Below are positions 1 through 7,416 of a DNA stretch of 21,933 nt, piece after piece. The translations under genes and the position numbers were made by a program. The notes beneath the pieces are model-generated. The model was given only the letters and a program-made list of their open reading frames with translations, was not told the DNA's origin and made no database searches. How positions within the stretch are numbered: the stretch's first letter is position 1; every line of letters begins with the position of its first letter. The stretch covers positions 1-21,933 of the forward strand of contig DATKBT010000136.1 of NCBI GenBank assembly GCA_035546295.1, given 5' to 3'. Source of the DNA: DATKBT01 sp035546295. GTDB taxonomy: Bacteria; Acidobacteriota; Thermoanaerobaculia; Multivoradales; Multivoraceae.

Positions 1-211
1 CCAGCCTCTCGACTCCCGGTGGACGTTCCAGCATGGTCAGGAAGCTCGCGACCCAGGTCCCCTGTAGATCGGGTTGACCGTGCTCGGTTCGTACAGCGAG
101 GTATGTCTCGGGCGCCTGAGCGGTAGCACCGCTCGCGACGAGAGCCAGCAGCACGACGAGCAGGGAATGGAGCGGCAGTCGCAGTCGCAGTGGCAGTCTC
201 GGGGTCTTCAT
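1..211 (-). CDS. Exported protein of unknown function, N-terminal part (runs off the left edge)
   Basis: Reading leftward from ATG 211-209, 70 codons are open to the window edge. The start is well supported: AGGAGG lies 7 bases before the ATG. The first ~32 residues form a signal peptide, with Lys/Arg near the start, a Leu/Val-rich core (HSLLVVLLALVASG) and cleavage probably after ATA in GATAQAPE. The mature part begins PETYLAVRTEHGQPDLQGTW and continues with a 'FLTMLERP' motif. From memory, this resembles a widespread Acidobacteriota family of exported proteins with 'G.PDL.G.W....TPLERP' after the signal peptide. Its function is unknown to me. The gene is divergent from the lipoprotein gene at 718, 506 bases away. 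I am confident that it is a real secreted protein and unsure of the family. Confidence 0.8.
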   Translation of the reverse strand, partial: MKTPRLPLRLRLPLHSLLVVLLALVASGATAQAPETYLAVRTEHGQPDLQGTWVASFLTMLERPPGVERL

Positions 212-717
212 CACAGATCCTCCTGTTCCCGCTTCGCCGGAGGCGCCCGGGAGCCGACCCGCGCGGCGCCACGAGCGCCGGCCGGGCTCCTCTCCCACCC
301 CGATCGGCGCGTTCCACCGCCCGACCGGCTCATCGGCGCTGCGACTTCAGCCCTAAGGGTCTCGTCCGACACCGGTTCGAGTCAACCCCTTTCTGACCGC
401 GTCGATGGCCGGCGCACGCGCGCCTTGACGAGGACCGCGGAGTGTGGACGTCGCTCAGCGTCGACCGCGCGGTCACCGCGGGGACGCGGAGCATTCTCTT
501 CCGGCTCGACGATCGGCCCGACGATCGGCCCGAGGCGCTCGGAGGAGACCCGCGCCGTCGTCCGGCGCGCGCGGGGAGGAGGGCTCGTCCGCGCTGAAAT
601 CGGGATCGTCTCGCGGGCTGCGCTACCATCGTTCGGGCGCTGGAGGGAAGTGCGTCGTCGCACCTCAGCGCAACGCGCCGCAGAGACGCGGCGTCGCCTC
701 GTACCGGGGGATGACGA
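212..717. other. Divergent intergenic region without a convincing gene
   Basis: About 500 bases separate two divergent exported-protein genes and should hold both promoters, but I see no strong -35/-10 pair. A 12-base unit is exactly repeated in tandem at 507-518 and 519-530 (CGACGATCGGCC). A short GGTTCGAGTC stretch near 372 looks like a tRNA T-loop but does not fold as one. The ORFs here are Arg/Ser/Pro-rich and look like chance. Confidence 0.5.
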
Positions 718-1446
718 ATGGACCGATCGAGATTCGATTCGCAACTCGCTCCTCGAGCTCCTCGCGCTCTTCGAGGCCTCGAGCGCGCTCCGTCTCGAGG
801 GCGCGGGCCCTCGCGTCACGGCTACCAGCCTTGCCCGACGGTCGTCATCACCTTGGCCGTGCTCCTCCTCGGCGCCTTCGGCTGCGGCGAGGGCGGCGGC
901 GCCTCGGCCGGTCCCGACGAGTCGGGGGCGGCGATGGAGGCGGAGAGGGTGGACAGCAGCGACGCGAAGGAGACCTGTGCCGAAGGCCTCGAACCGCTCA
1001 CGATCGGCGAGGCCGCAGAGCTGCCGGACGGCGGCCACGTCACGCTGCACGACTTCCAGCCGGGGGAGACGTACGAGCAGCTCGGCACCGAGATGCATGC
1101 CGCTCTGATGGACGTCGAGCTCTGTGCCGGCACGCGGCGACTCGGCGCTCCCTTCACAAACCGCGACGCGTTCTCGCTCTGCGAGTCGCTGGTCGAGAGC
1201 GGCACGAGCGCCAACCCGGAACGCGTGGTCTACTGGTCGTCTCCGGATCCGATCGCCGACTCGCCCGACCCCGCCCTCCCCTCGGTGATCGACGACCTGC
1301 AAGCGGGCGAGTGCGCGAGAGGCTGGGTCACCATGAGGACGGCCGAAGGAGAGCCGGGCTGGGAGGCTCACCTGGTGGTCTACGACACGTCGTTCTTCAC
1401 CGACACCGAGTCCGACCAGGTACGGGCGGGCTGGACGATCGACTGA
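718..1446 (+). CDS. Putative lipoprotein with a DUF4352-like domain
   Basis: The 242-residue product has an unusually long basic N-terminal region (about 40 residues, many Arg). A hydrophobic stretch VVITLAVLLLGAFGC follows, whose Cys56 fits a lipobox (AFGC). A Gly/Ser/Asp/Glu-rich linker to about residue 80 is typical of a surface lipoprotein. The C-terminal ~150 residues look like an extracellular immunoglobulin-like domain of the DUF4352 type: 'MHAALMDVELC', then 'FTNRDAFSLCESL', then 'GECARGWVTM...HLVVYDTSFF'. Four Cys in this part may form disulfides. ATG 718 was chosen because GGGGG lies just upstream. TTG or GTG at residues 46 and 48 would cut into the signal and are less likely. Membrane anchoring is likely; the function is unknown. 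Confidence 0.75.
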   Translation: MDRSRFDSQLAPRAPRALRGLERAPSRGRGPSRHGYQPCPTVVITLAVLLLGAFGCGEGGGASAGPDESGAAMEAERVDSSDAKETCAEGLEPLTIGEAAELPDGGHVTLHDFQPGETYEQLGTEMHAALMDVELCAGTRRLGAPFTNRDAFSLCESLVESGTSANPERVVYWSSPDPIADSPDPALPSVIDDLQAGECARGWVTMRTAEGEPGWEAHLVVYDTSFFTDTESDQVRAGWTID

Positions 1447-1573
1447 GTCCCGCCTGCGGAGCCCTGTCTGCTCAGCCCTCGCCCCGCATCGTCGAGCGCG
1501 GCCACTCCCTACGAGTCGTCGCTGAGTCGACGACGCGTTGGATCGTCAACTCGAGCACGATCGCCGAACGCGA

Positions 1574-1602
1574 ACCGAGCCTGCAGAGCTCGGTCTGCCG
1601 AG
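1574..1602. terminator. Possible bidirectional terminator between convergent genes
   Basis: ACCGAGC (1574-1580) pairs perfectly with GCTCGGT (1588-1594) across a 7-base loop. The overlapping CTCGG/CCGAG pair (1589-1593 with 1598-1602) forms an alternative 5-bp hairpin. It sits in the 174-base gap between the lipoprotein gene and the minus-strand domain gene, where a terminator is expected. There is no U-tract, so the call is tentative. Confidence 0.3.
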
Positions 1603-1620
1603 GAGACCTTCCGCCCGCCG

Positions 1621-1983
1621 CTACGAGCACGGGAAGCGGGCGAGCTCCACCACCGGCTCGAACAGCTCGCCGGCGGGGCTCCGGAAGAACTCGGTGTCGC
1701 CCGTGATCGAGTCGGTCACGCGCAGCCGGACCTCGAGGTCGGTCAGGCCGGCCGCGAACACCCAGTAATAGTCGTTGATCGCGCAAGCGTCGAGCACCTT
1801 GGCGAACACCTCGACGTTCTCCGGATCGAAGAACCAGAACAAGCCCGAGTCTTCGCTCAGCACGCGACCGGGCGCCGAGCCGCCAGCCGTCCCCGTGGCC
1901 CACTCGACGCTCACCCTGTAGCGGCCAGCGAGACAGAGGACGTTCTCGCGCGTGCGACAGGCGACGGCCCCGCCGGCGATCAC
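1621..1983 (-). CDS. Second C-terminal domain copy, cut off from the upstream secreted protein by an in-frame stop
   Basis: This 120-codon frame encodes one complete copy of the domain that also ends the upstream 683-residue protein. Shared landmarks in order are LCLAG, RVSVEW, FWFFDPENVEV, KVLDACAIND, YWVFAAGLTDLE, VTDSITGD and a final Cys (ARFPCS). It is in exactly the same frame as the upstream gene. From the TGA at 2121-2119 to GTG 1983 there are 45 open codons of Pro/Ala/Gly-rich, linker-like sequence, then 'AVACRTRENVLCLAG'. GTG 1983 has no ribosome binding site and the product would have no signal peptide. Independent translation is therefore doubtful. It is best read as the detached end of an originally ~850-residue secreted protein, reached only by readthrough or reinitiation if at all. 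A sequencing error at the TGA is the other explanation. Confidence 0.55.
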   Translation of the reverse strand: MIAGGAVACRTRENVLCLAGRYRVSVEWATGTAGGSAPGRVLSEDSGLFWFFDPENVEVFAKVLDACAINDYYWVFAAGLTDLEVRLRVTDSITGDTEFFRSPAGELFEPVVELARFPCS

Positions 1984-2118
1984 GCGGCGGTCGGTTTCGT
2001 CCGCGGCGCTCGGCTCGACGCCCTTCGTGTCGCCGTTCGCGGGGCCCGGCTTCGCTCCAGGCGCGGTTCCGGCCGCCAGAAGCCGGCCGGACGCCGGCGC
2101 CGACGGGTCGTGCCGCGG

Positions 2119-4170
2119 TCAGAGCTCGGCGCCCGTGGCGAGAATCGCGGTCGAGCCTCCATCGCCCGGGGCGCACGCGAACGCTTCCAGGTCGCGCACG
2201 GGCGCATAGCGGGAGAAGTCCGGCTTGAGGTAGCGCCTCGCCTCGCCGGTCGTCGTGTCGGTGACCAGGAGCTGCGTCTGCAGGTCGGTGAGGCCGCCGG
2301 CGAACTTCCAGTAGTGGCCGTTGACCGCACAGCCGTCGAGCACCTTCACCACCACCTCGACGTTGCCCGGATCGAAGTACCACAGGTAGCCGGTGTCGCC
2401 GGTGAGGGCCGCGGCGCCCGCGGGTCCGCCGGCGCCGTCCGCCGCGGCCCAGGTGACGCGCACGTCGAAACGCTCGCCTTCGAGACAGAGGTTGGTGCCG
2501 TCGGGCAGGCACGGGCCGGACGGGCCTGCCGCCGGAACGGTGCGCCCGTTGAGCGAAGGACCGCGCCGATACACGAAGGCCACGTCCTGGGTGTCCGACA
2601 CCGCGACGGCGGCGTCCTCGGGATCGAGGAGACCTTCGACCCGGTCCGCGATCACGGCAACGCCGGTGAGCGCTACGGAACGCCGATTGAACAGGCGCGC
2701 GCGGACCTCGGTCTCGTCGGCCTGCTCCTCGTCCCACGAGACGACGAAGTTCCCTCCGGCGTTGGCCGAGACGCGCGGGCGCCGCCGCTCGCCCGGCTCC
2801 TCGGTGACGTCGTAGATCGGGCTCGGGGGCCCGTTTCGGGGAAGTCTTCGACCTCGAATCCCGCCGGTCCCCGGATCGCGGTACACGACGACGACATCGC
2901 CGGCCTCATCGACCGCGGCGTCGAAGTCCTCGCTCTCGGTCTCGATCAGAACGACGGGCTCGCCCATCGGCTCGCCGCTGGGCGTGAAGCGCCTCGACAC
3001 GATGCTGTTCTGGCCGGCGGCCGAACCCATGCGGGGCGAGCCTGCCGACTCCTGCCCTGCCGCCGCCGACAGGCCGCCGCGTTGAGACCAGATCACCACC
3101 GACTCTCCGAGGCCGGTGGAACGAGTGAGCGGCCGGACCACCTGGCTCGAGGTCGCGACGCGCCGCCGCACGGACCCGCCGTCGCGGAACCGCTCGGTCA
3201 GTAGCTCGTCGCCGCGTCGCCAAAAGACGGTCAAGCCTCCGGTGCCATCACCAGCGATGGTCGGGTTCTCGAGCTGGTCGCGGGCCTGGTCGATGACCGT
3301 CACGGGCGTCAACGGGGTCCCGTCCTCGCGGAGCAGGCGGCCGAGAATCGACTGCACCCCGGAGTCGCGCACCTCCCGCCACACCGCCGCGATCGTGCCG
3401 TCGCCGGCAAAGGTCGCCTGGGCCTCGCTCTCGTCGCCGCTCCGGGCGGGGTTGAGCTCCAGCGGAGGGCCCAGCGGAGAGTCGTCCGGAGCGAACAGCC
3501 GCACGAAGGCGGTATCGACGCAGTCCGTCGCGAGCGCCGAGCAGGCGATGTCGTAGGCCAGCACCCGCTGGCCCCGCGCTCGGGCCTTGAGCGCGAACCC
3601 GCTCAGGAAGGAGCTGAGCGGCGAATTCGGTTGGTCGCGCGAGGGCGAGCCGAGGATGCCGAACTCGTCACCGGTCTGCGCGCCGCCCTGCAAGGCGTCG
3701 TTCTCGAGGATCGTGACGCGCAACGGTCCTCCTTCCACCTCGGCGTCGCGGCTCTCGAGGACGATCTGGATCGGCTGCACAGGCGCACCGGCACCGGGGT
3801 CCGGCAGGTCGAGCCACACGCTCTTGGCTCCCTCCTCGCCGCGCCGCCAGTCGATCCACTCGTCGGTGAGCTGAAGGCCCGGGCCCGGCGGTCGACCGAT
3901 CGGGGCGAGCACACGGAGGCGCACGCTCACCGATCGCTCGGTCGCGCCCCGGCGCTCCACCTCGAGCCGGATCCGGGTGCCCCTCGCGCCGCTCGTCACC
4001 GTCTGCGTCCAGCCGACCTGCGCGCGGCCCTCGGTCAGGCCGGAGCTCACAGGTGGACCGAGGAGGGCTGGCAAGGACGGTGGCAGCGCCAGCGAAGTGG
4101 ACAAGGCGCAAACGACGCTCAGCGAAGCGGCCATCCGCCTGCCGGGTGGGCGGGTCGTCCTCCAGTCCAT
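2119..4170 (-). CDS. Large secreted beta-rich protein with Calx-beta-like domain and C-terminal LCL/FDPGNVEV domain
   Basis: The 683-residue product begins with a basic stretch, then a hydrophobic signal sequence (AASLSVVCALSTSLALP). GAGGTG lies 5 bases before ATG 4170. Residues ~55-157 resemble a Calx-beta domain (IRLEVERRGATERSVSVRLR ... ending VTILENDA). Residues ~190-550 hold several ~50-residue beta repeats of the form 'G.FVVSW......V..R.F...G', for example GDGTIAAVW, GTGGLTVFWRR, GNFVVSWDEE and DVAFVYRR. These suggest a propeller-like fold. From about residue 555 comes the C-terminal domain (LCLEGERFDVRVTW ... YLWYFDPGNVEVVVKVLDG ... DLEAFAC), which I know from many Acidobacteriota exported proteins but cannot assign a function. 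It is probably cell-surface or extracellular. An in-frame second copy of the last domain follows the stop. The gene is divergent from the symporter. Confidence 0.82.
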   Translation of the reverse strand: MDWRTTRPPGRRMAASLSVVCALSTSLALPPSLPALLGPPVSSGLTEGRAQVGWTQTVTSGARGTRIRLEVERRGATERSVSVRLRVLAPIGRPPGPGLQLTDEWIDWRRGEEGAKSVWLDLPDPGAGAPVQPIQIVLESRDAEVEGGPLRVTILENDALQGGAQTGDEFGILGSPSRDQPNSPLSSFLSGFALKARARGQRVLAYDIACSALATDCVDTAFVRLFAPDDSPLGPPLELNPARSGDESEAQATFAGDGTIAAVWREVRDSGVQSILGRLLREDGTPLTPVTVIDQARDQLENPTIAGDGTGGLTVFWRRGDELLTERFRDGGSVRRRVATSSQVVRPLTRSTGLGESVVIWSQRGGLSAAAGQESAGSPRMGSAAGQNSIVSRRFTPSGEPMGEPVVLIETESEDFDAAVDEAGDVVVVYRDPGTGGIRGRRLPRNGPPSPIYDVTEEPGERRRPRVSANAGGNFVVSWDEEQADETEVRARLFNRRSVALTGVAVIADRVEGLLDPEDAAVAVSDTQDVAFVYRRGPSLNGRTVPAAGPSGPCLPDGTNLCLEGERFDVRVTWAAADGAGGPAGAAALTGDTGYLWYFDPGNVEVVVKVLDGCAVNGHYWKFAGGLTDLQTQLLVTDTTTGEARRYLKPDFSRYAPVRDLEAFACAPGDGGSTAILATGAEL

Positions 4171-4329
4171 CGATCACCTCTTCCTCAGTCGTGTGGAGGC
4201 GTGTCGAGACCGCTCGTCGGCCCCACTCGAAGTCGCGTCGTTTCCGCCGATGCCCCCTCAGGGTACCGAACCGCGAGCCGGCATGCCGGCGAAATCCGCC
4301 TCCCGGAAGGGCTCCCGCTCCACTCCCGG

Positions 4330-4543
4330 ATGTTGATCGGCTTCGCGGTCGGCGCCATCTCGGGGCTCGCGAGCCACGCGTGGCTGTCCGAGAGCGAGGG
4401 GCTCGAAGCGTTCGTCCGCTGGGTGGCGCAGCCGGTCGGGCAGGTGTTCCTCCGCCTGCTGTTCATGCTGATCGTGCCGTTGATCTTCTCGGCGCTGGTG
4501 CTGGGCGTGACCAGCATCGGCGACCTCCGCGGCCTCGTTCAGG
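4330..4543 (+). pseudogene. N-terminal part of the Na+/dicarboxylate symporter, in a different frame from the rest
   Basis: This frame reads MLIGFAVGAISGLASHAW, then VFLRLLFMLIVPLIFSALVL and 'GVTSIGDLRGLVQ'. These are the first two membrane helices and following loop of a DAACS (DctA/GltP) transporter. The remainder of the protein is in the +1-shifted frame starting around 4544. Removing one G from the run before 4547 would give 'GDLRGLVQVGGRMLAY', matching the family spacing (GDLRRLGRLGGR). ATG 4330 is the only in-frame conventional start. It follows residues LPLHSR, which normally belong to the family's N-terminus, and has no close ribosome binding site. The start is therefore also uncertain. 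Confidence 0.65.
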
Positions 4544-5587
4544 GTGGGCGGGCGCATGCTCGCCTACACCGTAGCGGTCTCGTCGATCGCGGTGGCCCTC
4601 GGCGTGCTGCTGGTGAACGTCGTGCGCCCGGGCGAGGGCATGGAGCCCGAGCTGGTCGAGCGTCTCGTCGAGGGCTCCGCGGAGCGCGCCGCCGGTCTGA
4701 CGGCGGCGCCGGAGCCCCGCCGGGGCCTCGACCTGCTGCTCCAGATCGTCCCGACCAACCCGATCCGCTCCGCCGCCGATGGCGACATGCTGGCGGTGAT
4801 GTTCTTCTCGCTCCTGTTCGGCATAGCTCTCGCCCTCACGCGGACCGAGGCGACGCGCCAGCTGGAGCGCGCGATCGAAGGCGTCTACGACGTCAGCATG
4901 CGGCTGATCGGGATAGTGCTGGCGGTCGCGCCGTTCGGCGTCGCAGCGCTGCTGTTCACGCTCACCGCCGATCTCGGCTGGCGGATCGTCGTGCAGCTCG
5001 GGAGCTACGTCGACGTGGTGATCGCCGGCCTCGCCATCCACCAGGTGGTGGTGTACTCGCTGGCGGTCGGCCTGTTCGGCGGGATGAGCCCGCTGCGCTT
5101 CTTCCGCGGCATCCGCGCGGCGATGGTGGTTGCCTTCGCCACCTCGTCGAGCAACGCGACGCTCCCCACCGCACTGCGCGTCGCCGAGCGGGAGCTCCGG
5201 CTCCCCGCTCACGTCTCGCGGTTCGTGCTGACCATCGGGTCGACCGCCAACCAGAACGGCACGGCGCTGTTCGAAGGGGTGACCGTGCTCTTCCTCGCGC
5301 AGCTCTACGGGGTGCCGCTCGAGCTCGGCCAGCAGCTCCTGGTGGTGGTGGTCTGCATCCTCGGCGGCATCGGCACCGCTGGCGTTCCGTCCGGATCGAT
5401 CCCGGTGGTGGCCATGATCCTGGGCATGGTCGGAGTCCCGGTCGAGGCGATCGGCGTGGTGCTCGGCGTCGATCGGCTGCTCGACATGTGCCGCACGGTG
5501 CTCAACGTCAGCGGCGACCTGGCGGCGGCGGTGGTGGTCTCGCGCGGCGAGCCGCCGGTCCTCACCGGCTGCCCGTCAGGCGACTGA
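4544..5587 (+). CDS. Sodium:dicarboxylate/glutamate symporter (DAACS family), frameshifted at its N-terminus
   Basis: These 347 residues are the bulk of a DAACS transporter, which couples Na+ or H+ influx to uptake of C4-dicarboxylates or acidic amino acids across the inner membrane. Visible landmarks are the HP1 serine-rich loop SSSNATLP (201-208), the TM7 motif NQNGTAL (236-242), the HP2 loop GIGTAGVPSGS (275-285) and the TM8 signature DRLLDMCRTVLNVSGD (310-325). Asp314, Arg317, Thr318, Asn321 and Asp325 align with GltPh D394, R397, T398, N401 and D405, so the substrate site looks intact and acidic-ligand specific. The usual NMDGT of TM7 is NQNGT, replacing a Na+-site Asp. GTG 4544 is not a natural start; the first two helices lie upstream in another frame. 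If the shift is real, the protein is probably non-functional. A single-base sequence error is also plausible. Confidence 0.85.
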   Translation: MGGRMLAYTVAVSSIAVALGVLLVNVVRPGEGMEPELVERLVEGSAERAAGLTAAPEPRRGLDLLLQIVPTNPIRSAADGDMLAVMFFSLLFGIALALTRTEATRQLERAIEGVYDVSMRLIGIVLAVAPFGVAALLFTLTADLGWRIVVQLGSYVDVVIAGLAIHQVVVYSLAVGLFGGMSPLRFFRGIRAAMVVAFATSSSNATLPTALRVAERELRLPAHVSRFVLTIGSTANQNGTALFEGVTVLFLAQLYGVPLELGQQLLVVVVCILGGIGTAGVPSGSIPVVAMILGMVGVPVEAIGVVLGVDRLLDMCRTVLNVSGDLAAAVVVSRGEPPVLTGCPSGD

Positions 5588-6172
5588 GCCGGGGCCCGCT
5601 GCCTGTTCCTCTTGCGCCGCCCCGGCGAGCGCAGTCCTGCAGAGATTGCAGCCAGAGCCGATCGATCCCCGCCTCGTCCCGCGCCGAGAACGCCAGGAGG
5701 GACCCGTCGGGAGAGATCGCGAACCCGCCACCGACGAGGAGGCCGGTGCCGTGTGGCCGCAAGAGGCTCGCCATGATCGGTGTCGGCGGCGGCCTGCCGG
5801 CTGTTCCGCTCCGCCGGCGGCCAAGAAACCGCTCGAACGATTGCTGGTCGACGCCTGGCCTCGGTCGGCTTCTCGCCGCCGGCTCCGCTGCAAGTCCTTG
5901 TCGGCCTTCGGCTGGGCTCGGCCCGCCTCGCAGGCTCGGCGCCCCTCACCGGCGTCGCCGCTTCGCGGCTCAGGCAGGCGGCGGCGCGGGCCCATCGGCT
6001 GCGTTGAGGACCACCTGCCGCGAGCGGCAGCTGGTCCTCTTCGTCGGCTTCGCTGCGCTCAGCCTCAGGTTGAACCTCCTCGACGATGTCCCCGCATCGC
6101 CTCCGTCGCTCCTCCTTGCATCTGGACCCACGGCGCTCGCAATGCGGGCATCCTGACTGTCAACACGCGCTC
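5588..6172. other. Intergenic region between symporter and VapBC, with one gene relic
   Basis: About 585 bases lie between convergent genes. Only the propeller fragment at 5637-5723 (minus) is recognisable. The other frames are Arg/Pro/Ser/Ala-rich with no family features, and no clear terminator is visible. Confidence 0.5.
5637..5723 (-). pseudogene. Relic of a TolB/WD40-type propeller, as found in kinase C-termini
   Basis: The minus strand reads FAISPDGSLLAFSARDEAG and continues with DRLWLQSLQ. This is one textbook blade of a TolB/PD40-type propeller (consensus 'FAISPDGr.lvf.a.de.g..rLWlr.Ld'). In Acidobacteriota such blades usually follow a Ser/Thr kinase and a membrane helix. Nothing upstream or downstream in any minus frame continues the propeller, so it is a fragment of a lost gene. 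It sits within a 70-codon ORF (5562-5774). Confidence 0.55.
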
Positions 6173-6556
6173 CTAGTGCCCCACGACGAGGTCGAGCTTG
6201 GCCGCGTCGGCGAAGGCCATGAAGTCGCGGTCGCGGGTGAGGAGCGGCAGGCGATGATCGAGGCAGCTCTGCGCAATCAAGGCGTCGCCCAGACGGGCTT
6301 TCCTACGTCTGGCCAGAACGGTGGCGCGCAGCCGGCCGGCGCGTACCCAGTAGCCGTCAGAGGTGTCGAGGAACGGTACCTCGCGGAGAGTGGCTTCGAG
6401 ATCCGCGGACAGCTTCGGGTCGCTGAGCAGCTCGCTCAACACCGGCGGCGGCATCATCACCACCCGATCCTGCAGCGCGTCGTCCAGCCTCTCGACGTCC
6501 TCCCCCCCGGCGCCGGAGAGAAAGGCGATCCATGTGCTGGTATCGGCGGCGATCAT
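6173..6556 (-). CDS. vapC: VapC-type PIN-domain toxin
   Basis: The 127-residue product is a complete PIN domain, the fold of VapC endoribonucleases that cut tRNA or rRNA when freed from their antitoxin. The four acidic metal ligands are visible: Asp5 (IAADTSTWIAF), Glu42 (LSELL), Asp91 (RLGDALIAQSC) and Asp109 (LLTRDRDF). The length is normal. ATG 6556 overlaps the antitoxin stop by four bases (ATGA), the usual translational coupling of vapBC. No other gene follows in this operon. Expression should be autorepressed by the VapBC complex at the vapB promoter, as is known for the family. The RNA target cannot be told from sequence. Confidence 0.93.
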   Translation of the reverse strand: MIAADTSTWIAFLSGAGGEDVERLDDALQDRVVMMPPPVLSELLSDPKLSADLEATLREVPFLDTSDGYWVRAGRLRATVLARRRKARLGDALIAQSCLDHRLPLLTRDRDFMAFADAAKLDLVVGH

Positions 6557-6756
6557 CGGTCCGCTTTGATCTCCGCGAGCGTTCGACTGAACTTGACCTT
6601 GCCGCGAAGCTGGCGCAACTGCGAGTAGGCCTGCGAGGCCGCGAGCAGCTGCAGGCCGGCCCGGACGGTCTGTGTCACGCCGGTGCCGCTGGCCCGTTGT
6701 GCTTTTTCCAGCAGATCCTCAGGGATCTCGACGGTGATCTTCCGGGCGGCATCCAT
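6553..6756 (-). CDS. vapB: VapB-type antitoxin (ribbon-helix-helix)
   Basis: The 67-residue product has an N-terminal ribbon-helix-helix DNA-binding region (KITVEIPEDLLEKAQRASG, then VTQTVRAGLQLLAA). Its C-terminal tail, LRGKVKFSRTLAEIKADR, is the typical VapB toxin-binding end. It precedes vapC with a 4-base overlap. ATG 6756 was chosen although it lacks a ribosome binding site, because a -10-like TAAATT sits 6 bases before it, suggesting a leaderless mRNA. A second ATG two codons in is out of frame. It should neutralise the VapC toxin next to it and repress their common promoter. Confidence 0.88.
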   Translation of the reverse strand: MDAARKITVEIPEDLLEKAQRASGTGVTQTVRAGLQLLAASQAYSQLRQLRGKVKFSRTLAEIKADR

Positions 6757-6762
6757 GCGCCA

Positions 6763-6773
6763 AATTTACCATA
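6763..6773 (-). promoter_or_regulatory. Putative vapBC -10 region, possibly leaderless
   Basis: On the minus strand TATGGTAAATT lies immediately upstream of vapB in an otherwise GC-rich region. Using TAAATT (6768-6763) as the -10 puts the transcription start on the ATG at 6756. The imperfect palindrome around AAATTT (6762-6767) could be the VapBC operator. No good -35 is visible. Confidence 0.4.
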
Positions 6774-7355
6774 ACTCACACCAGTGCCGAGTATGGGGCG
6801 GACCAGGGCGGATCATGGCGGTCGCTCTTCGTCCGCACCACGAGCCAGTCCCCGCGAACACAGCGCCCGCGAGCCCCCTGCACGCGTCCCGTCCTTCGGC
6901 TTGTCGCCCGACGGCGGCCAGTGATCTCCAAGGCTAGATCCACGCGATCATCGCGGCGGACCTGCCCAGCCTGCCGGTAAACCTTTGGGCGGAGGTCCGG
7001 GATCGAGCTCGAGGTTCGGGTGCTCGGCCACGGCCGCTCGCTGTACGCCCGTCCATTCAGGGCCGGCTCGTGCCGGACGGCCCCGGCGACGTCCAACGGC
7101 GCTTCGCCGGGCTGGTCGGGGCGATCCGCGGCCTGAGACCATAGACCAGCGTTCCGGAGGGATCGGGTATTTCTTCGCGAGCTGAGTGAGGGGTGAGGCC
7201 AAACACGCCGTCGCACCGACCGGTCGTGGCCGAGACGGGACGGCGAGATCGGTCAGTGGAGGTTTGTTGGGGCGAGGGCCGGCCTCTTCCGAGAGAGTGC
7301 GCGCAGAGGCCGTCGTTCGCGACGAGGCTCTCCTGGCCGACCCCTCCCTCCACGT
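6774..7355. other. Divergent intergenic region upstream of the kinase gene
   Basis: About 580 bases hold no recognisable gene. A minus frame (7216-6776) ends 20 bases before vapB with 'DRVDLALEITGRRRATSRRT' and 'GDWLVVRTKSDRHDPPWSAP'. A plus frame open at 6937-7143 reads 'AADLPSLPVNLWAEVRDR' but has no start codon. Either could be a decayed gene; neither matches a family I know. Confidence 0.4.
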
Positions 7356-7384
7356 TTGACCGCGGATGCGGCTCTCCGTATCCT
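7356..7384 (+). promoter_or_regulatory. Sigma-70-type promoter of the kinase gene
   Basis: TTGACC (7356-7361) and TATCCT (7379-7384) are separated by exactly 17 bases. The predicted transcription start is near 7391, giving a leader of ~26 bases before ATG 7417, with GGGG at 7408-7411. This rules out the earlier in-frame ATG at 7366, which lies inside the promoter. Confidence 0.6.
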
Positions 7385-7416
7385 GCCGATCCTCACTCCT
7401 GCCCATCGGGGTTCCA

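Noticed and set aside
372..395. tRNA-like GGTTCGAGTC sequence
   Set aside because: The T-stem does not pair (only G53-C61 would match), and no D-arm, anticodon arm or acceptor stem could be fitted around it.
74..1108. A 344-codon plus-strand ORF at the left end
   Set aside because: It is Arg/Ser-rich, runs antisense to the signal-peptide gene at 1-211 and overlaps the lipoprotein gene in another frame.
3631..6156. An 841-codon plus-strand ORF across the symporter region
   Set aside because: Only its stretch 4330-4543 is meaningful (the symporter N-terminus). The rest is antisense to the secreted protein gene or a shadow of the symporter.
7366..7416. Upstream in-frame ATG for the kinase gene
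   Set aside because: It lies between the -35 and -10 boxes of the promoter at 7356-7384, and the added 17 residues do not look like a kinase N-terminus. ATG 7417 is used.
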